Shown here: piece after piece, positions 1 through 8,021 of the stretch
Layout: each line of letters opens with the position of its first letter
How positions within the stretch are numbered: position 1 is the stretch's first letter
DNA from: Nocardioides sp. S-1144
GTDB taxonomy: Bacteria > Actinomycetota > Actinomycetes > Propionibacteriales > Nocardioidaceae
Reading direction: 5' to 3'
Assembly: GCF_005954645.2 (NCBI RefSeq)
Contig: NZ_CP040695.2
Coordinates: forward strand, 3,348,001-3,412,000
DNA: 64,000 nt
The notes under the pieces: generated by a model
Seen by the model: the letters and a program-made list of their open reading frames with translations, nothing else
Databases searched by the model: none
What the model was told of the DNA's origin: nothing
Translations under genes and position numbers: made by a program

Positions 1-31
1 GGACTTCCTCGGCAAGATCCTCAAGCACTGA
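1..31 (+). CDS. gluA: 3' end of glutamate ABC transporter ATPase (GluA-like), partial
   Basis: Only the last nine codons and a TGA stop (29-31) lie in the window, encoding DFLGKILKH. That tail is typical of polar amino acid importer ATPases of the GluA/GlnQ type, and the next genes are the binding protein and two permeases of such a system. The ATPase would energise glutamate uptake at the inner face of the membrane. The assignment rests mainly on operon context because almost none of the protein is visible. Confidence 0.6.
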   Translation, partial: DFLGKILKH

Positions 32-80
32 TCCACCGCCACAGACCGACCCGCACCACTCGGAACAGAAGGAGAAGTAC

Positions 81-986
81 ATGCGGCTCACTCAGACCAT
101 GCGCAAGGCGGGGGTCGTCGCCTCCGGCTTCGCACTCGCGATCGGCCTCGCCGCCTGCGGCGACGCCGGGAGCGACGACGAGGGCAAGAACGTCGACGCC
201 GAGGAGGTCGAGGAGGGCAAGTTCGAGGCCGGCACCCGGATGGCCGAGCTCGCCGAGGCCGGCACGATCAACGTCGGCGTCAAGTACGACCAGCCCGGCC
301 TGGGCTTCAAGGGCGCGGCCGACGACCTGCCGAGCGGCTTCGACATCGAGATCGCCAAGCTCCTGGTCGCCGACCTCGGCATCGACCCGCAGGACACCAG
401 CAAGGTCAAGTACGTCGAGACGATCTCCGACAACCGGGAGCCGTTCCTGCAGGAGGGCACCGTCGACCTCGTGCTCGCCTCCTACTCGATCACCGACGAG
501 CGCCGGCAGTCGGTCGGCCAGACCGGGCCGTACTTCGTCACCGGCCAGCAGCTCCTGGTGCCCGAGGACTCCGACGTCGAGTCGATCGAGGACCTCAAGG
601 GCAAGGAGATCTGCTCGGTGACCGGGTCGACCTCGATCGACCGCATCAACGAGAACGGCGCCAAGGGAGTCGGCTTCGACAGCTACTCCGAGTGCGTCCA
701 GAAGGTGCTCGACGGCAGCGTCTCGGCGATGTCGACCGACGGCACCATCCTCGCCGGCTACGCGGCCCAGAACGAGGGTCAGCTCAAGGTCGTGGGCGAG
801 GAGTTCTCCGAGGAGAACATCGGGGTCGGCTACAGCATCGACCGTCCCGAGATGTGCGAGTGGATCAACGGCGTGCTCGAGGAGTCCTTCGACAACGGCT
901 CGTGGGCCGAGGCCTTCGAGCGCACCCTGGGCCCGTCGGGTGTCGAGGTGCCCGACCCGCCGACGCTCGACGCCTGCCCCGCCTGA
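81..986 (+). CDS. gluB: Glutamate ABC transporter substrate-binding lipoprotein
   Basis: The 301-aa product has a lipoprotein signal peptide with lipobox LAAC (Cys26), then an acidic linker and a family 3 solute-binding fold (GFDIEIAKLL, GTVDLVLASYSITDERR). It should sit on the outer membrane face and hand glutamate or a related acidic amino acid to GluC/GluD. A strong ribosome-binding site, GAAGGAGAAG, ends about 5 nt before ATG 81. It follows the ATPase gene by 49 nt and is separated from gluC by a strong stem-loop that may let it be made in excess. Glutamate specificity is inferred from similarity to Corynebacterium GluABCD. Confidence 0.88.
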   Translation: MRLTQTMRKAGVVASGFALAIGLAACGDAGSDDEGKNVDAEEVEEGKFEAGTRMAELAEAGTINVGVKYDQPGLGFKGAADDLPSGFDIEIAKLLVADLGIDPQDTSKVKYVETISDNREPFLQEGTVDLVLASYSITDERRQSVGQTGPYFVTGQQLLVPEDSDVESIEDLKGKEICSVTGSTSIDRINENGAKGVGFDSYSECVQKVLDGSVSAMSTDGTILAGYAAQNEGQLKVVGEEFSEENIGVGYSIDRPEMCEWINGVLEESFDNGSWAEAFERTLGPSGVEVPDPPTLDACPA

Positions 987-993
987 TCCTCCC

Positions 994-1040
994 GGTCAGT
1001 CCTGACCACCCCCGACGGGGCGCCGCGCGGCGCCCCGTCG
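994..1040 (+). terminator. Intergenic stem-loops between gluB and gluC
   Basis: Two adjacent inverted repeats fill the gluB-gluC gap. The first is GGTCAG/CTGACC at 994-1007 with a 2-nt loop. The second is a perfect 28-bp palindrome at 1013-1040 with 13-nt arms (CGACGGGGCGCCG and its complement). There is no T-tract. In ABC importer operons such a hairpin after the binding-protein gene commonly protects the upstream mRNA or partly attenuates the permease genes. I infer that role here. Confidence 0.6.
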
Positions 1041-1074
1041 GCGGCCCTCTCCCGCTGGAAGGAGCGCGCTGGCA

Positions 1075-1761
1075 GTGAGAGCCGTCCTCGACAACTTCGA
1101 CGCCTATCTCCAGGCCTTCGGCTACACCCTGTTCCTGTTCCTGGTCGCCGGCGTGCTCTCGATGCTCCTCGGCACCGTCCTGGCGGCGATGCGCGTCGGT
1201 CCGGTCGCGGTCCTGCGCGTCGTGGGCACGACCTACGTGACGCTGGTGCGCAACACGCCCCTCGTCATCGTCTTCGCGTTCTTCTCCTTCGCCGCACCCG
1301 ACCTCGGGATCCGCTTCGGGTGGCTCGACGTCCACATCGGCCCGTTCGACTTCACGACGTTCTTCGGTGCCGCGGTCGTCTCGCTCTCCCTGTACACCTC
1401 CGCCTTCGTCTGCGAGGCGCTGCGCGCCGGCGTCAACGCGGTCTCCCTCGGCCAGGCCGAGGCGGCCCGGGCCCTCGGCCTGCCGTTCGCCGGGGTGATG
1501 CGCGAGGTGGTGCTGCCGCAGGCCTTCCGGGCGTCAATCCCGCCGATGGCCAGCGTGCAGATCGCCCTGATCAAGAACACCTCGGTCGCCGCGGTCTTCG
1601 GCGTCGCGGAGGCCGTGAGCCAGATGCGGTCGTTCAACAACGAGTTCGGGACGCAGCGCTACGGGATCGCGCTGGCGTTCGCCATCGGGTACGTCCTCGT
1701 CGTCGAGGTCGTCTCCTACTTCGCCAACCGCGCGGAGCGACGCTACCGGGTGGCGACATGA
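1075..1761 (+). CDS. gluC: Glutamate ABC transporter permease GluC
   Basis: The 228-aa polytopic membrane protein is a HisM/GlnP-type permease. It has several hydrophobic segments and the cytoplasmic EAA loop (EAARALGLPFAGVMREVVLP, residues about 133-152) that docks the ATPase. GTG 1075 is chosen because GGAAGGAG lies about 10 nt upstream and the protein starts cleanly before the first membrane segment. The stop overlaps the gluD start by 4 nt (ATGA), indicating coupled translation. It should pair with GluD as the channel of the importer. Confidence 0.88.
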   Translation: MRAVLDNFDAYLQAFGYTLFLFLVAGVLSMLLGTVLAAMRVGPVAVLRVVGTTYVTLVRNTPLVIVFAFFSFAAPDLGIRFGWLDVHIGPFDFTTFFGAAVVSLSLYTSAFVCEALRAGVNAVSLGQAEAARALGLPFAGVMREVVLPQAFRASIPPMASVQIALIKNTSVAAVFGVAEAVSQMRSFNNEFGTQRYGIALAFAIGYVLVVEVVSYFANRAERRYRVAT

Positions 1762-2609
1762 GCAAGACGGCCAGCATCCTCTTCGACGCCCCGGGCCCGC
1801 GCACCGTCGTCCGGCACCGGCTCTACAGCGTCGCCGCGGCGCTCGTGGTCCTCGTCCTCGTCGCGTGGGTGCTCTACCGCTTCGGCAAGGCCGGCCAGTT
1901 CGAGGGCGAGAAGTGGGAGGTCTTCACCACTCCCGAGTACCTCAGCACCCTGCTGGTCGACGGCCTGCTGAAGACCATCCAGATGGCGGCGTTCGCCGTC
2001 GCCGGTGCCGTCGTCTTCGGCTTCGTGTTCGGCATCGGCAAGATGTCGGACCACGGGTTCGTCCGGTGGCCGTGCTGGGCGGTGGTCGAGCTGTTCCGTG
2101 CCGTCCCCGTGCTGCTCATGATGGTCTTCTCGTGGTACGCCATCGGCCCGTCGACCGACAACTCGTTCCTGGCCGTCGTGGTCGCCCTGACCGTCTACAA
2201 CGGAGCCGTGCTCGCCGAGGTCCTGCGGGCCGGCGTGCTGGCCGTGCCGCGCGGGCAGGCCGAGGCCGCCTACGCCCTCGGCATGCGCAAGTCGCAGGTG
2301 ATGCTGCTGATCCTGATGCCGCAGGCGGTCAAGATCATGCTGCCGGCGATCATCAGCCAGTGCATCGTGGCCCTCAAGGACACCGCGCTCGGGCAGTACG
2401 TGCTGGCCCCCGGCCTGACCGCGGTCTCCAAGCAGATCTACCTCGAGTTCAACAACCGGGTGCCGACCATGCTGGTCGTCGCGCTGATGTACATCGGCGT
2501 GAACCTGCTGCTCACCGCGCTGGCCACGTGGCTCCAGCGTCGCTACGTCGGCGAGAAGAGGGTGCTCCAGGTCTCGGCCGCGGGCACCGCCGACCAGACG
2601 ACGATCTGA
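1758..2609 (+). CDS. gluD: Glutamate ABC transporter permease GluD
   Basis: The 283-aa second permease starts at ATG 1758, overlapping the gluC stop. It has a longer N-terminal cytoplasmic segment and periplasmic-type insertion before the transmembrane core. The EAA motif is visible as EAAYALGMRKSQVMLLILMP, followed by the conserved ALKDTALG. The order ATPase, binding protein, permease, permease is that of corynebacterial gluABCD. It ends 14 bp from a convergent gene, with no room for a long terminator. Confidence 0.88.
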   Translation: MSKTASILFDAPGPRTVVRHRLYSVAAALVVLVLVAWVLYRFGKAGQFEGEKWEVFTTPEYLSTLLVDGLLKTIQMAAFAVAGAVVFGFVFGIGKMSDHGFVRWPCWAVVELFRAVPVLLMMVFSWYAIGPSTDNSFLAVVVALTVYNGAVLAEVLRAGVLAVPRGQAEAAYALGMRKSQVMLLILMPQAVKIMLPAIISQCIVALKDTALGQYVLAPGLTAVSKQIYLEFNNRVPTMLVVALMYIGVNLLLTALATWLQRRYVGEKRVLQVSAAGTADQTTI

Positions 2610-2623
2610 CCTGGCGCCCTGAC

Positions 2624-3103
2624 CTAGGGCCGCGGCGTCACCCACAGCCGGATGGTGCCCTCGATGACGGTCGTGCCGTCGTCGAGGGCACCGCGGCACG
2701 TCACGGCGACCTGACGCGGGCCCTCCCCGGCCCAGTCGGCGGCGGTGGTCTCGGCGACGCAGGTGACGTCGCCGGCGGCCTTGGCGGTGTAGCGGACCTC
2801 CATGCCCTGCGGGATCCAGCGCTCGTCGTCGGCGACGGTCGCCTCCGCGAGCGCGCCCATCGCCGCCTCGAGGCCGTTGCACAGCGCGATCGCGTGGACG
2901 GTGCCGAGGTGGTTGGTCACGCGGCGCCGCCTCACGATGCGCAGCTCGGCCCGGTGCGGGCCGATCTCGGCGAACCGCGGCCGGATCGAGGCGAAGTACG
3001 GCGCCTTCCGGCTGAACGCGAGCGAGAAGACCCGCTTGCCGACGGTGCCGCCCACGACGGGGAGGCCGGTGGCGGTGCGCCACAGGGAGAGGACCTGGCT
3101 CAT
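2624..3103 (-). CDS. DUF4442 hotdog-fold thioesterase-like protein
   Basis: The 159-aa protein has the DUF4442 pattern: a conserved NHLGTVHAIALCNGLEAAMG stretch corresponding to the central helix of hotdog-fold thioesterases, then beta strands. Family members are thought to act on acyl thioesters, but the substrate is unknown. ATG 3103 is preferred to longer reading-frame extensions because upstream residues are low-complexity and lack homology character. It lies 40 nt downstream of the CsoR-like gene on the same strand and may be the last gene of that operon. Confidence 0.7.
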   Translation of the reverse strand: MSQVLSLWRTATGLPVVGGTVGKRVFSLAFSRKAPYFASIRPRFAEIGPHRAELRIVRRRRVTNHLGTVHAIALCNGLEAAMGALAEATVADDERWIPQGMEVRYTAKAAGDVTCVAETTAADWAGEGPRQVAVTCRGALDDGTTVIEGTIRLWVTPRP

Positions 3104-3143
3104 GCCGGGAGACCCTACCCCTCGGTAACTTGGGTGGTCGCGC

Positions 3144-3401
3144 TCAGGTGACGGACAGGAAGAGCCGCTCCAGCCGGTCGATCCGCTCGGGGGTGACGTC
3201 GCCGACGTCGGCCCCGGCCCGCCACTCGGCGGCGACCATCGCCAGGCCGGCACGGTCGAGGGCGCGCGAGACCGCCTTCATCTGGCCGAGCACCGCCTCG
3301 AGCTCGCGGCCCTCCTCGATCATGCGCAGCACGCCGCCGAGCTGTCCCTGGGCGCGCTTGACCCGGTTGAGCACCGCGGCGCGGTCGATGTCGTCACTCA
3401 T
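3144..3401 (-). CDS. CsoR/RcnR-family (DUF156) regulator lacking metal ligands
   Basis: The 85-aa all-helical protein matches the DUF156 family: LNRVKRAQGQLGGVLRMIEE, then a second helix with QMKAVSRALDRAGL. These repressors bind GC-rich operators as tetramers. Copper-sensing members use a Cys-His-Cys triad; here the usual Cys position reads REL and the C-terminal His/Cys region reads AAEWRAG, and the protein has no cysteine at all. It therefore should not sense Cu(I) in the usual way. It lies between a glyoxalase-fold gene and a DUF4442 gene. The family call is firm; the effector is unknown. Confidence 0.78.
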   Translation of the reverse strand: MSDDIDRAAVLNRVKRAQGQLGGVLRMIEEGRELEAVLGQMKAVSRALDRAGLAMVAAEWRAGADVGDVTPERIDRLERLFLSVT

Positions 3402-3419
3402 GCCCCTCCAACGGGCGAC

Positions 3420-3431
3420 ACCCCCGGGGGT
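3420..3431. promoter_or_regulatory. GC palindrome before the CsoR-like gene
   Basis: A perfect 12-bp palindrome, ACCCCCGGGGGT, lies 19 nt upstream of the CsoR-like start and touches the stop codon of the preceding gene. CsoR/RcnR-family operators characteristically contain G/C tracts flanked by A/T, so this is a candidate autoregulatory site. It could instead be a weak hairpin. Confidence 0.4.
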
Positions 3432-3817
3432 TACGCCGGCGCCAGCAGCTCGACGCGGTTCCCGTGCGGGTCGAGCACGTGGAACCGGACGTGACCGGGG
3501 AACGTGTCGCGCTGGCGGCGGTCGACCTCGCCGCCGCCGCCCTCGACGCGGACGGCGATCGCCTCCAGGTCGGCGCGGGTCGCGACGACGAGCGCCGGGT
3601 GGGCCTTGCGGGCCGGGACGAAGGGCTCCTCGACGCCGACGTGGATCTCGGCGGTGACGGCTCCCGCGTCGTCGTGGGCGCGGAACCAGGCGCCGCCGCG
3701 CGCCCGCAGCGCCTCGGGCTTGGCCACCTCGGTGAGGCCGAGGACGGTGCCGTAGAAGCGGCGGACGGCGTCCTCGCCGCCGGGCGGGCAGGCGACCTGC
3801 ACGTGGTGCAGCCTCAT
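3431..3817 (-). CDS. Glyoxalase/VOC-family protein
   Basis: The 128-aa protein begins MRLHHVQVACPPG and ends with FHVLDPHGNRVELL, the terminal strand motif of single-domain vicinal-oxygen-chelate proteins. FYGTVLGL marks the first beta-alpha-beta-beta-beta half. Candidate metal ligands are His near the N-terminus and Glu in NRVELL. The reaction is not predictable: VOC proteins include glyoxalases, dioxygenases and antibiotic-binding proteins. Its ATG (3817) overlaps the stop of the upstream methyltransferase by 4 nt. Confidence 0.78.
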   Translation of the reverse strand: MRLHHVQVACPPGGEDAVRRFYGTVLGLTEVAKPEALRARGGAWFRAHDDAGAVTAEIHVGVEEPFVPARKAHPALVVATRADLEAIAVRVEGGGGEVDRRQRDTFPGHVRFHVLDPHGNRVELLAPA

Positions 3818-4620
3818 CGCGCCCCTCCGGCGACCCGCGCCACCACGAAGACCCGCCGGAACGGCAGCACCACGGTGCCGTCGGCCCGCACCGGGTAGGC
3901 CGCGGCCAGCCGGCGCCGGAACTCGGCCTCGAAGGCCGGGCGGACGTCGTCCGGGAGCGCCTGGAGGGTCGGCCGGGCGCCCGTGGCGCTGACCCAGGTG
4001 AGGACCGGGTCGGGATCCTCGGGCGTCGCCGCGAGCACGTGGAGGTAGGTCGTCTCCCACGCGTCGACGTCGCAGCCGAGCGCGGCGAGGGCGTCGAGGT
4101 AGACGACCGGGTCGTGGCTGGAGGGCACCGCGACGCCGCCGGCCGCGGCCAGGTGCGCGGCGTACGGCTCCTCGGCGGCGAGGTCGCGGCGGGTGGTGTG
4201 GCTCGGCTCGTCGAAGTTGCCGGGCACCTGGAGGGCCAGCCAGCCGCCGGGCGCGACCGCGCCGACCAGGGCGGGCAGGAGCTCGAGGTGGTCCGGGAGC
4301 CACTGCAGGGTCGCGTTGGAGACCAGGACGTCGACCGGCTCCGCGCCGGCGACCCAGTCGCGCAGGTCGGCGACCTCGTGGACCACGCGGCCACCCAGCG
4401 CGTCGGCGGCGGCGACCATCTCCGGGCTGCTGTCGACGCCCGTGACGGCGGCGTCCGGCCAGCGCTCGGCGAGCAGGGCGGTGAGGTTGCCGGGCCCGCA
4501 GCCGAGGTCGACGACGCCCGCCGGGTCGGTCGCGCCGATGCGGGCGACCAGCTCGACGAACGGGCGGCCGCGCTCGTCGGCGTGGATGAGGTAGCGCTCG
4601 GGGTCCCACGTGTGGGCCAT
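3814..4620 (-). CDS. tam: Trans-aconitate 2-methyltransferase-like SAM methyltransferase
   Basis: The 268-aa class I methyltransferase begins MAHTWDPERYL, characteristic of Tam, followed by the SAM-binding motif VVDLGCGPGNLT and GVDSSPEMV. Tam methylates trans-aconitate, detoxifying an aconitase inhibitor. ATG 4620 is chosen over an upstream ATG (4650) because GGAG lies about 9 nt before it and homology starts there. It faces a MarR regulator across a short control region holding a MarR-type palindrome, so it is probably regulated by that protein. Confidence 0.78.
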   Translation of the reverse strand: MAHTWDPERYLIHADERGRPFVELVARIGATDPAGVVDLGCGPGNLTALLAERWPDAAVTGVDSSPEMVAAADALGGRVVHEVADLRDWVAGAEPVDVLVSNATLQWLPDHLELLPALVGAVAPGGWLALQVPGNFDEPSHTTRRDLAAEEPYAAHLAAAGGVAVPSSHDPVVYLDALAALGCDVDAWETTYLHVLAATPEDPDPVLTWVSATGARPTLQALPDDVRPAFEAEFRRRLAAAYPVRADGTVVLPFRRVFVVARVAGGAR

Positions 4621-4683
4621 CACCGGATTCTCCATCTCTCTCGACGTCAAGACACTTCCACTCTGCGTGACTGATGTCTCGAT

Positions 4684-4711
4684 GTCAAGATTCTTGACTC
4701 GTGGCTACACT
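4684..4711 (+). promoter_or_regulatory. MarR operator and leaderless promoter
   Basis: A perfect inverted repeat GTCAAG-ATT-CTTGAC lies at 4684-4698. A -10-like TACACT lies at 4706-4711, six nt before the MarR ATG. A weak -35 (TGTCAA, 4683-4688) is 17 bp away, so the palindrome fills the spacer. A related half-site GTCAAG is at 4645-4650, towards tam. The arrangement fits autorepression and divergent control by the adjacent regulator. Confidence 0.6.
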
Positions 4712-4717
4712 GGGGCC

Positions 4718-5224
4718 ATGCGCGACGAGGTGGACGAGCTGGTCGAGGCGTGGGCCCGGGAACGCACCGACCTCGACCTGGAGCCGGTCGCCGTCTTCTC
4801 CCGGATCTCCCGGTTGGCGCGGCACCTCGACCTGGCCCGCCGCGAGGCGTTCAGCGCCCACGACATCGAGTCGTGGGAGTTCGACGTGCTGGCGGCGCTG
4901 CGCCGCGCGGGCGACCCCTACGAGCTCTCCCCCGGTCGCCTGCTGCGCGAGACCCTGGTGACCAGCGGCACCATGACCAACCGCGTCGACCGGCTCGCCG
5001 CCCGCGGCCTCGTCGAGCGCTACCCCGACCCGGAGGACCGGCGTGGCGTCATCGTGCGGCTGACCCCGGAGGGCAAGGCCGCCGTCGACGGCGCCTTCGA
5101 GGCGCTCCTGCAGGCCGAGCGCGCGCTGCTCGCCGACCTCCCCCAGCGCGACCAGGCCCGCCTGGCCACCCTGCTGCGCACGCTACTCGCCCCGTTCGGC
5201 ACCCCGCCGGGCCAGGGCGGGTAG
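4718..5224 (+). CDS. MarR-family transcriptional regulator
   Basis: The 168-aa winged-helix regulator contains the MarR recognition region (LLRETLVTSGTMTNRVDRLA) and wing (RYPDPEDRRGVIVRLTPEGK). MarR dimers usually repress divergent genes and release DNA on binding small aromatic ligands. ATG 4718 is chosen because a TANNNT box sits six nt upstream, indicating a leaderless transcript; the frame stays open upstream without homology. It likely controls itself and the divergent tam operon. Confidence 0.85.
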   Translation: MRDEVDELVEAWARERTDLDLEPVAVFSRISRLARHLDLARREAFSAHDIESWEFDVLAALRRAGDPYELSPGRLLRETLVTSGTMTNRVDRLAARGLVERYPDPEDRRGVIVRLTPEGKAAVDGAFEALLQAERALLADLPQRDQARLATLLRTLLAPFGTPPGQGG

Positions 5225-5245
5225 CCGCCGGCTCGTCGGGGCCGG

Positions 5246-7054
5246 TCAGCCGAGGAGCTCGGCGGCCTCCAGCCACTCCAGCTCGACGTCGTCCTTCTCG
5301 GACAGCACCTGCTGGAGCTCGGCCGACAGCTCGGCGATGACCCCGTAGTCGGTGCCGGCCGCGACGATCGCGGCGTTCAGCTCGGTCTCGCGGGCGGTGA
5401 GCCGCGCCAGCTGCTTGTCGAGCCGGGCCACGGTCTTGCGGGCCGCGCGCTCGTCGGCCGAGCCGGCCCGGGCCTTCCCGCCCGGCGCGGCGTCGGCACC
5501 GGCACCGGCGTCGGCGCGCCCGGCGGCCGGACGACCGGTGGCGACCGGCGTGGTGGCCGTCGCGGCGCGCCGCTCAAGGTACTCGTCCACCCCCCGCGGG
5601 AGCATCGAGATCTGGCCGTCGCCGAGCAGCGCCCAGACCGAGTCGGTGACCCGCTCGAGGAAGTAGCGGTCGTGCGAGACGACGACCAGGGTGCCGGGCC
5701 AGCCGTCGAGGAAGTCCTCCAGGACGGTGAGGGTCTCGATGTCGAGGTCGTTGGTCGGCTCGTCGAGGAGCAGCACGTTGGGCTCGGTCAGCAGCAGCTT
5801 CAGCAGCTGGAAGCGGCGCCGCTCGCCACCGGACAGGTCGCCGAGGCGGGCGGTGAGCTTGTCGCCGGTGAAGCCGAAGCGCTCGAGCATCGAGGTCGCG
5901 GTGATCTCGCCGTCCTGGGTGACGGTGACCCGGCGGATCGACTCGACCGTCGGCAGCACGCGCCCCATCGGGTCGACGTCGTCGAGGGCCTGGGTGAGGT
6001 GCTGCAGGGCGACGGTCTTGCCCAGCTTCGCGCGGCCGGCGCTCGGTGCGAGCACCCCGGCGAGCAGCGACAGCACCGAGGTCTTGCCGGCGCCGTTGAC
6101 GCCGACGATGCCGACGCGGTCACCTGGGCCGAGCCGCCACGTCGCGCCGGAGAGCAGCCGGCGCTCGCCGCGCACCAGGTCGACGTCCTCGACGTCGATG
6201 ACGTCCTTGCCGAGCCGCTGGGTCGCGAACTTCTGCAGCTCGAGCCGGTCGCGCGGCGGCGGGACGTCCTCGATCAGCTGGTTGGCGGCGTCGATGCGGA
6301 ACTTCGGCTTCGCCGTCCGGGCCGGCGCGCCGCGGCGCAGCCAGGCCAGCTCCTTGCGCGCCAGGTTCTGTCGGCGGGTCTCGGTGGCGTCGGCCTGGCG
6401 GGAGCGCTCGGCCTTGGCGAGCACGAAGGCGGCGTACCCGCCCTCGTAGACGTCGACGGCGCCGTCGTGGACCTCCCAGGTGTACTGGCAGACCTCGTCG
6501 AGGAACCAGCGGTCGTGGGTGACGACCACCAGCGCGGAGGTGCGCCGGCGCAGGTGCCCGGCCAGCCAGGCGACCGCCTCGACGTCGAGGTGGTTGGTCG
6601 GCTCGTCGAGGACGATCAGCTCGTGGTCGCCGATGAGCAGCGCGGCCAGCGCGCACCGCCGGCGCTCGCCGCCGGACAGCCCCAGGACGGCCCGGTCCAG
6701 CTCGACGCCGACCAGCAGCTCGGTCACCACGCCGCGCAGCGTGGCGTCGGCGGCCCACTCGTGGTCGGACCGGCCGCCGAGCACCGCCTCGCGCACGGTG
6801 TGGGTGTCGTCGAGCTCGTCGCCCTGGTGGAGGTAGCCGACCAGGAGCCCGCGGCTGCGCGAGACCCGGCCGGTGTCGGCCTCCTCGAGGCCGGTCATCA
6901 CCTCGAGCAGGGTGGTCTTGCCGTCGCCGTTGCGGCCGACGATGCCGATCCGGTCGCCGGCGCCGATGCCGAGCGACACGTCGCTGAGCAGCGGGCGGAC
7001 GCCATAGGACTTGGAGACGCCCTCGAGGTTGAGGAGGTTGACCACGGAAGACAC
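5246..7054 (-). CDS. ABC-F family ATPase (Uup-like)
   Basis: The 602-aa soluble protein carries two ABC ATPase domains: Walker A GRNGDGKTT (about 40-48) and GVNGAGKTS (about 320), two LSGGERRR signatures, and Walker B segments VLDEPTNHLD and LLDEPTNDLD. There are no membrane segments. The C-terminal about 65 residues form a Uup-type coiled coil. ABC-F proteins act on ribosomes in translation quality control or antibiotic protection, and Uup-like members also bind DNA. The gene follows ispE by 40 nt. Confidence 0.85.
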   Translation of the reverse strand: MSSVVNLLNLEGVSKSYGVRPLLSDVSLGIGAGDRIGIVGRNGDGKTTLLEVMTGLEEADTGRVSRSRGLLVGYLHQGDELDDTHTVREAVLGGRSDHEWAADATLRGVVTELLVGVELDRAVLGLSGGERRRCALAALLIGDHELIVLDEPTNHLDVEAVAWLAGHLRRRTSALVVVTHDRWFLDEVCQYTWEVHDGAVDVYEGGYAAFVLAKAERSRQADATETRRQNLARKELAWLRRGAPARTAKPKFRIDAANQLIEDVPPPRDRLELQKFATQRLGKDVIDVEDVDLVRGERRLLSGATWRLGPGDRVGIVGVNGAGKTSVLSLLAGVLAPSAGRAKLGKTVALQHLTQALDDVDPMGRVLPTVESIRRVTVTQDGEITATSMLERFGFTGDKLTARLGDLSGGERRRFQLLKLLLTEPNVLLLDEPTNDLDIETLTVLEDFLDGWPGTLVVVSHDRYFLERVTDSVWALLGDGQISMLPRGVDEYLERRAATATTPVATGRPAAGRADAGAGADAAPGGKARAGSADERAARKTVARLDKQLARLTARETELNAAIVAAGTDYGVIAELSAELQQVLSEKDDVELEWLEAAELLG

Positions 7055-7094
7055 CTAGACCTGACGACGACGCATGACGGCCGTACCTGACGGG

Positions 7095-8021
7095 TTACAC
7101 ATGACTGGGGACGAGGTGCGCGCCGGCGACGGCACCGTTCGCGACGAGCACGACCTCCTGCCCGGTGCGCATCAGCGCGCCGGCCAGGTCGCGGGCGTGG
7201 TCGGCGGACTCGCAGAGGAAGACCACGGTCGGCCCGGACCCGGAGACGATGCCCCGCAGCGCGCCCTCGGACTCGCCGCGATCGATGAGCAGGCCGAGCT
7301 CGGGCCGCAGGTCGACCGCCGGCTCCTGGAGGTCGTTGTGGAGCGCGCGGGCCAGGCTGACCGGCTGACCGGTGCGCAGCGCCCCGAGCAGGACGTCGGC
7401 CCCGGGCGGGGTCTCGGGGGCGTCGGGCCGCAGCCGGTCGAAGTGCCGGTAGACCTCCGGGGTCGACAGGCCCTGGCGGCTGGGCACGATCACCCACCAC
7501 CACGTGCCGACGTCGGAGACCGGCTCGACGAGCTCACCGCGCCCGGTGCCGAGCGCCGTCCCGCCGACCAGCGCGAACGGGACGTCGCTGCCCAGCTCGG
7601 CGGCGATCGCCAGCAGCGCGTCGTCGGTGGTGCGCAGGTCGTGCAACCGGTCGAGGGCGACGAGCGCCGCGGCGCCGTCGGCCGACCCGCCGGCCAGGCC
7701 GCCGGCGACCGGGATCGCCTTCTCGACCTCGACGCGGCCGGTGAGCTCGCGCCCGTGGTGCCGCCCGAGCAGGACGGCGGCACGGTGCACCAGGTTGTCG
7801 CCGTCGACGGGGACGGCGCCGGCGTCGATCCAGTCGGTCGTCGTGAGCGTCAGGGTCAGGTCGTCGGCGGGGTGGGCGGTCACGTCGTCGCACAGCCCGA
7901 CCGCCTGGTAGACGGTCGTGAGCGGGTGGAAGCCGTCCTCGCGCGCGGCGCCGACGCCCAGGTGGAGGTTGACCTTCGCGGCGGCGCGCACGGTCACCGG
8001 GGTCGTGCCGACGCCGATCAC
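7095..8021 (-). CDS. ispE: 4-diphosphocytidyl-2-C-methyl-D-erythritol kinase
   Basis: The 308-aa GHMP kinase phosphorylates CDP-methylerythritol in the MEP isoprenoid pathway. Visible motifs are [12 protein letters not shown] (substrate-binding N-terminus), [17 protein letters not shown] (ATP-binding glycine loop) and [12 protein letters not shown] near the C-terminus. GTG 8021 is chosen because it forms a GTGA overlap with the rsmA stop. The rsmA-ispE pairing is conserved in actinobacteria. It would supply precursors for the carotenoid cluster at the right of the window. Confidence 0.93.
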   Translation of the reverse strand: MIGVGTTPVTVRAAAKVNLHLGVGAAREDGFHPLTTVYQAVGLCDDVTAHPADDLTLTLTTTDWIDAGAVPVDGDNLVHRAAVLLGRHHGRELTGRVEVEKAIPVAGGLAGGSADGAAALVALDRLHDLRTTDDALLAIAAELGSDVPFALVGGTALGTGRGELVEPVSDVGTWWWVIVPSRQGLSTPEVYRHFDRLRPDAPETPPGADVLLGALRTGQPVSLARALHNDLQEPAVDLRPELGLLIDRGESEGALRGIVSGSGPTVVFLCESADHARDLAGALMRTGQEVVLVANGAVAGAHLVPSHV

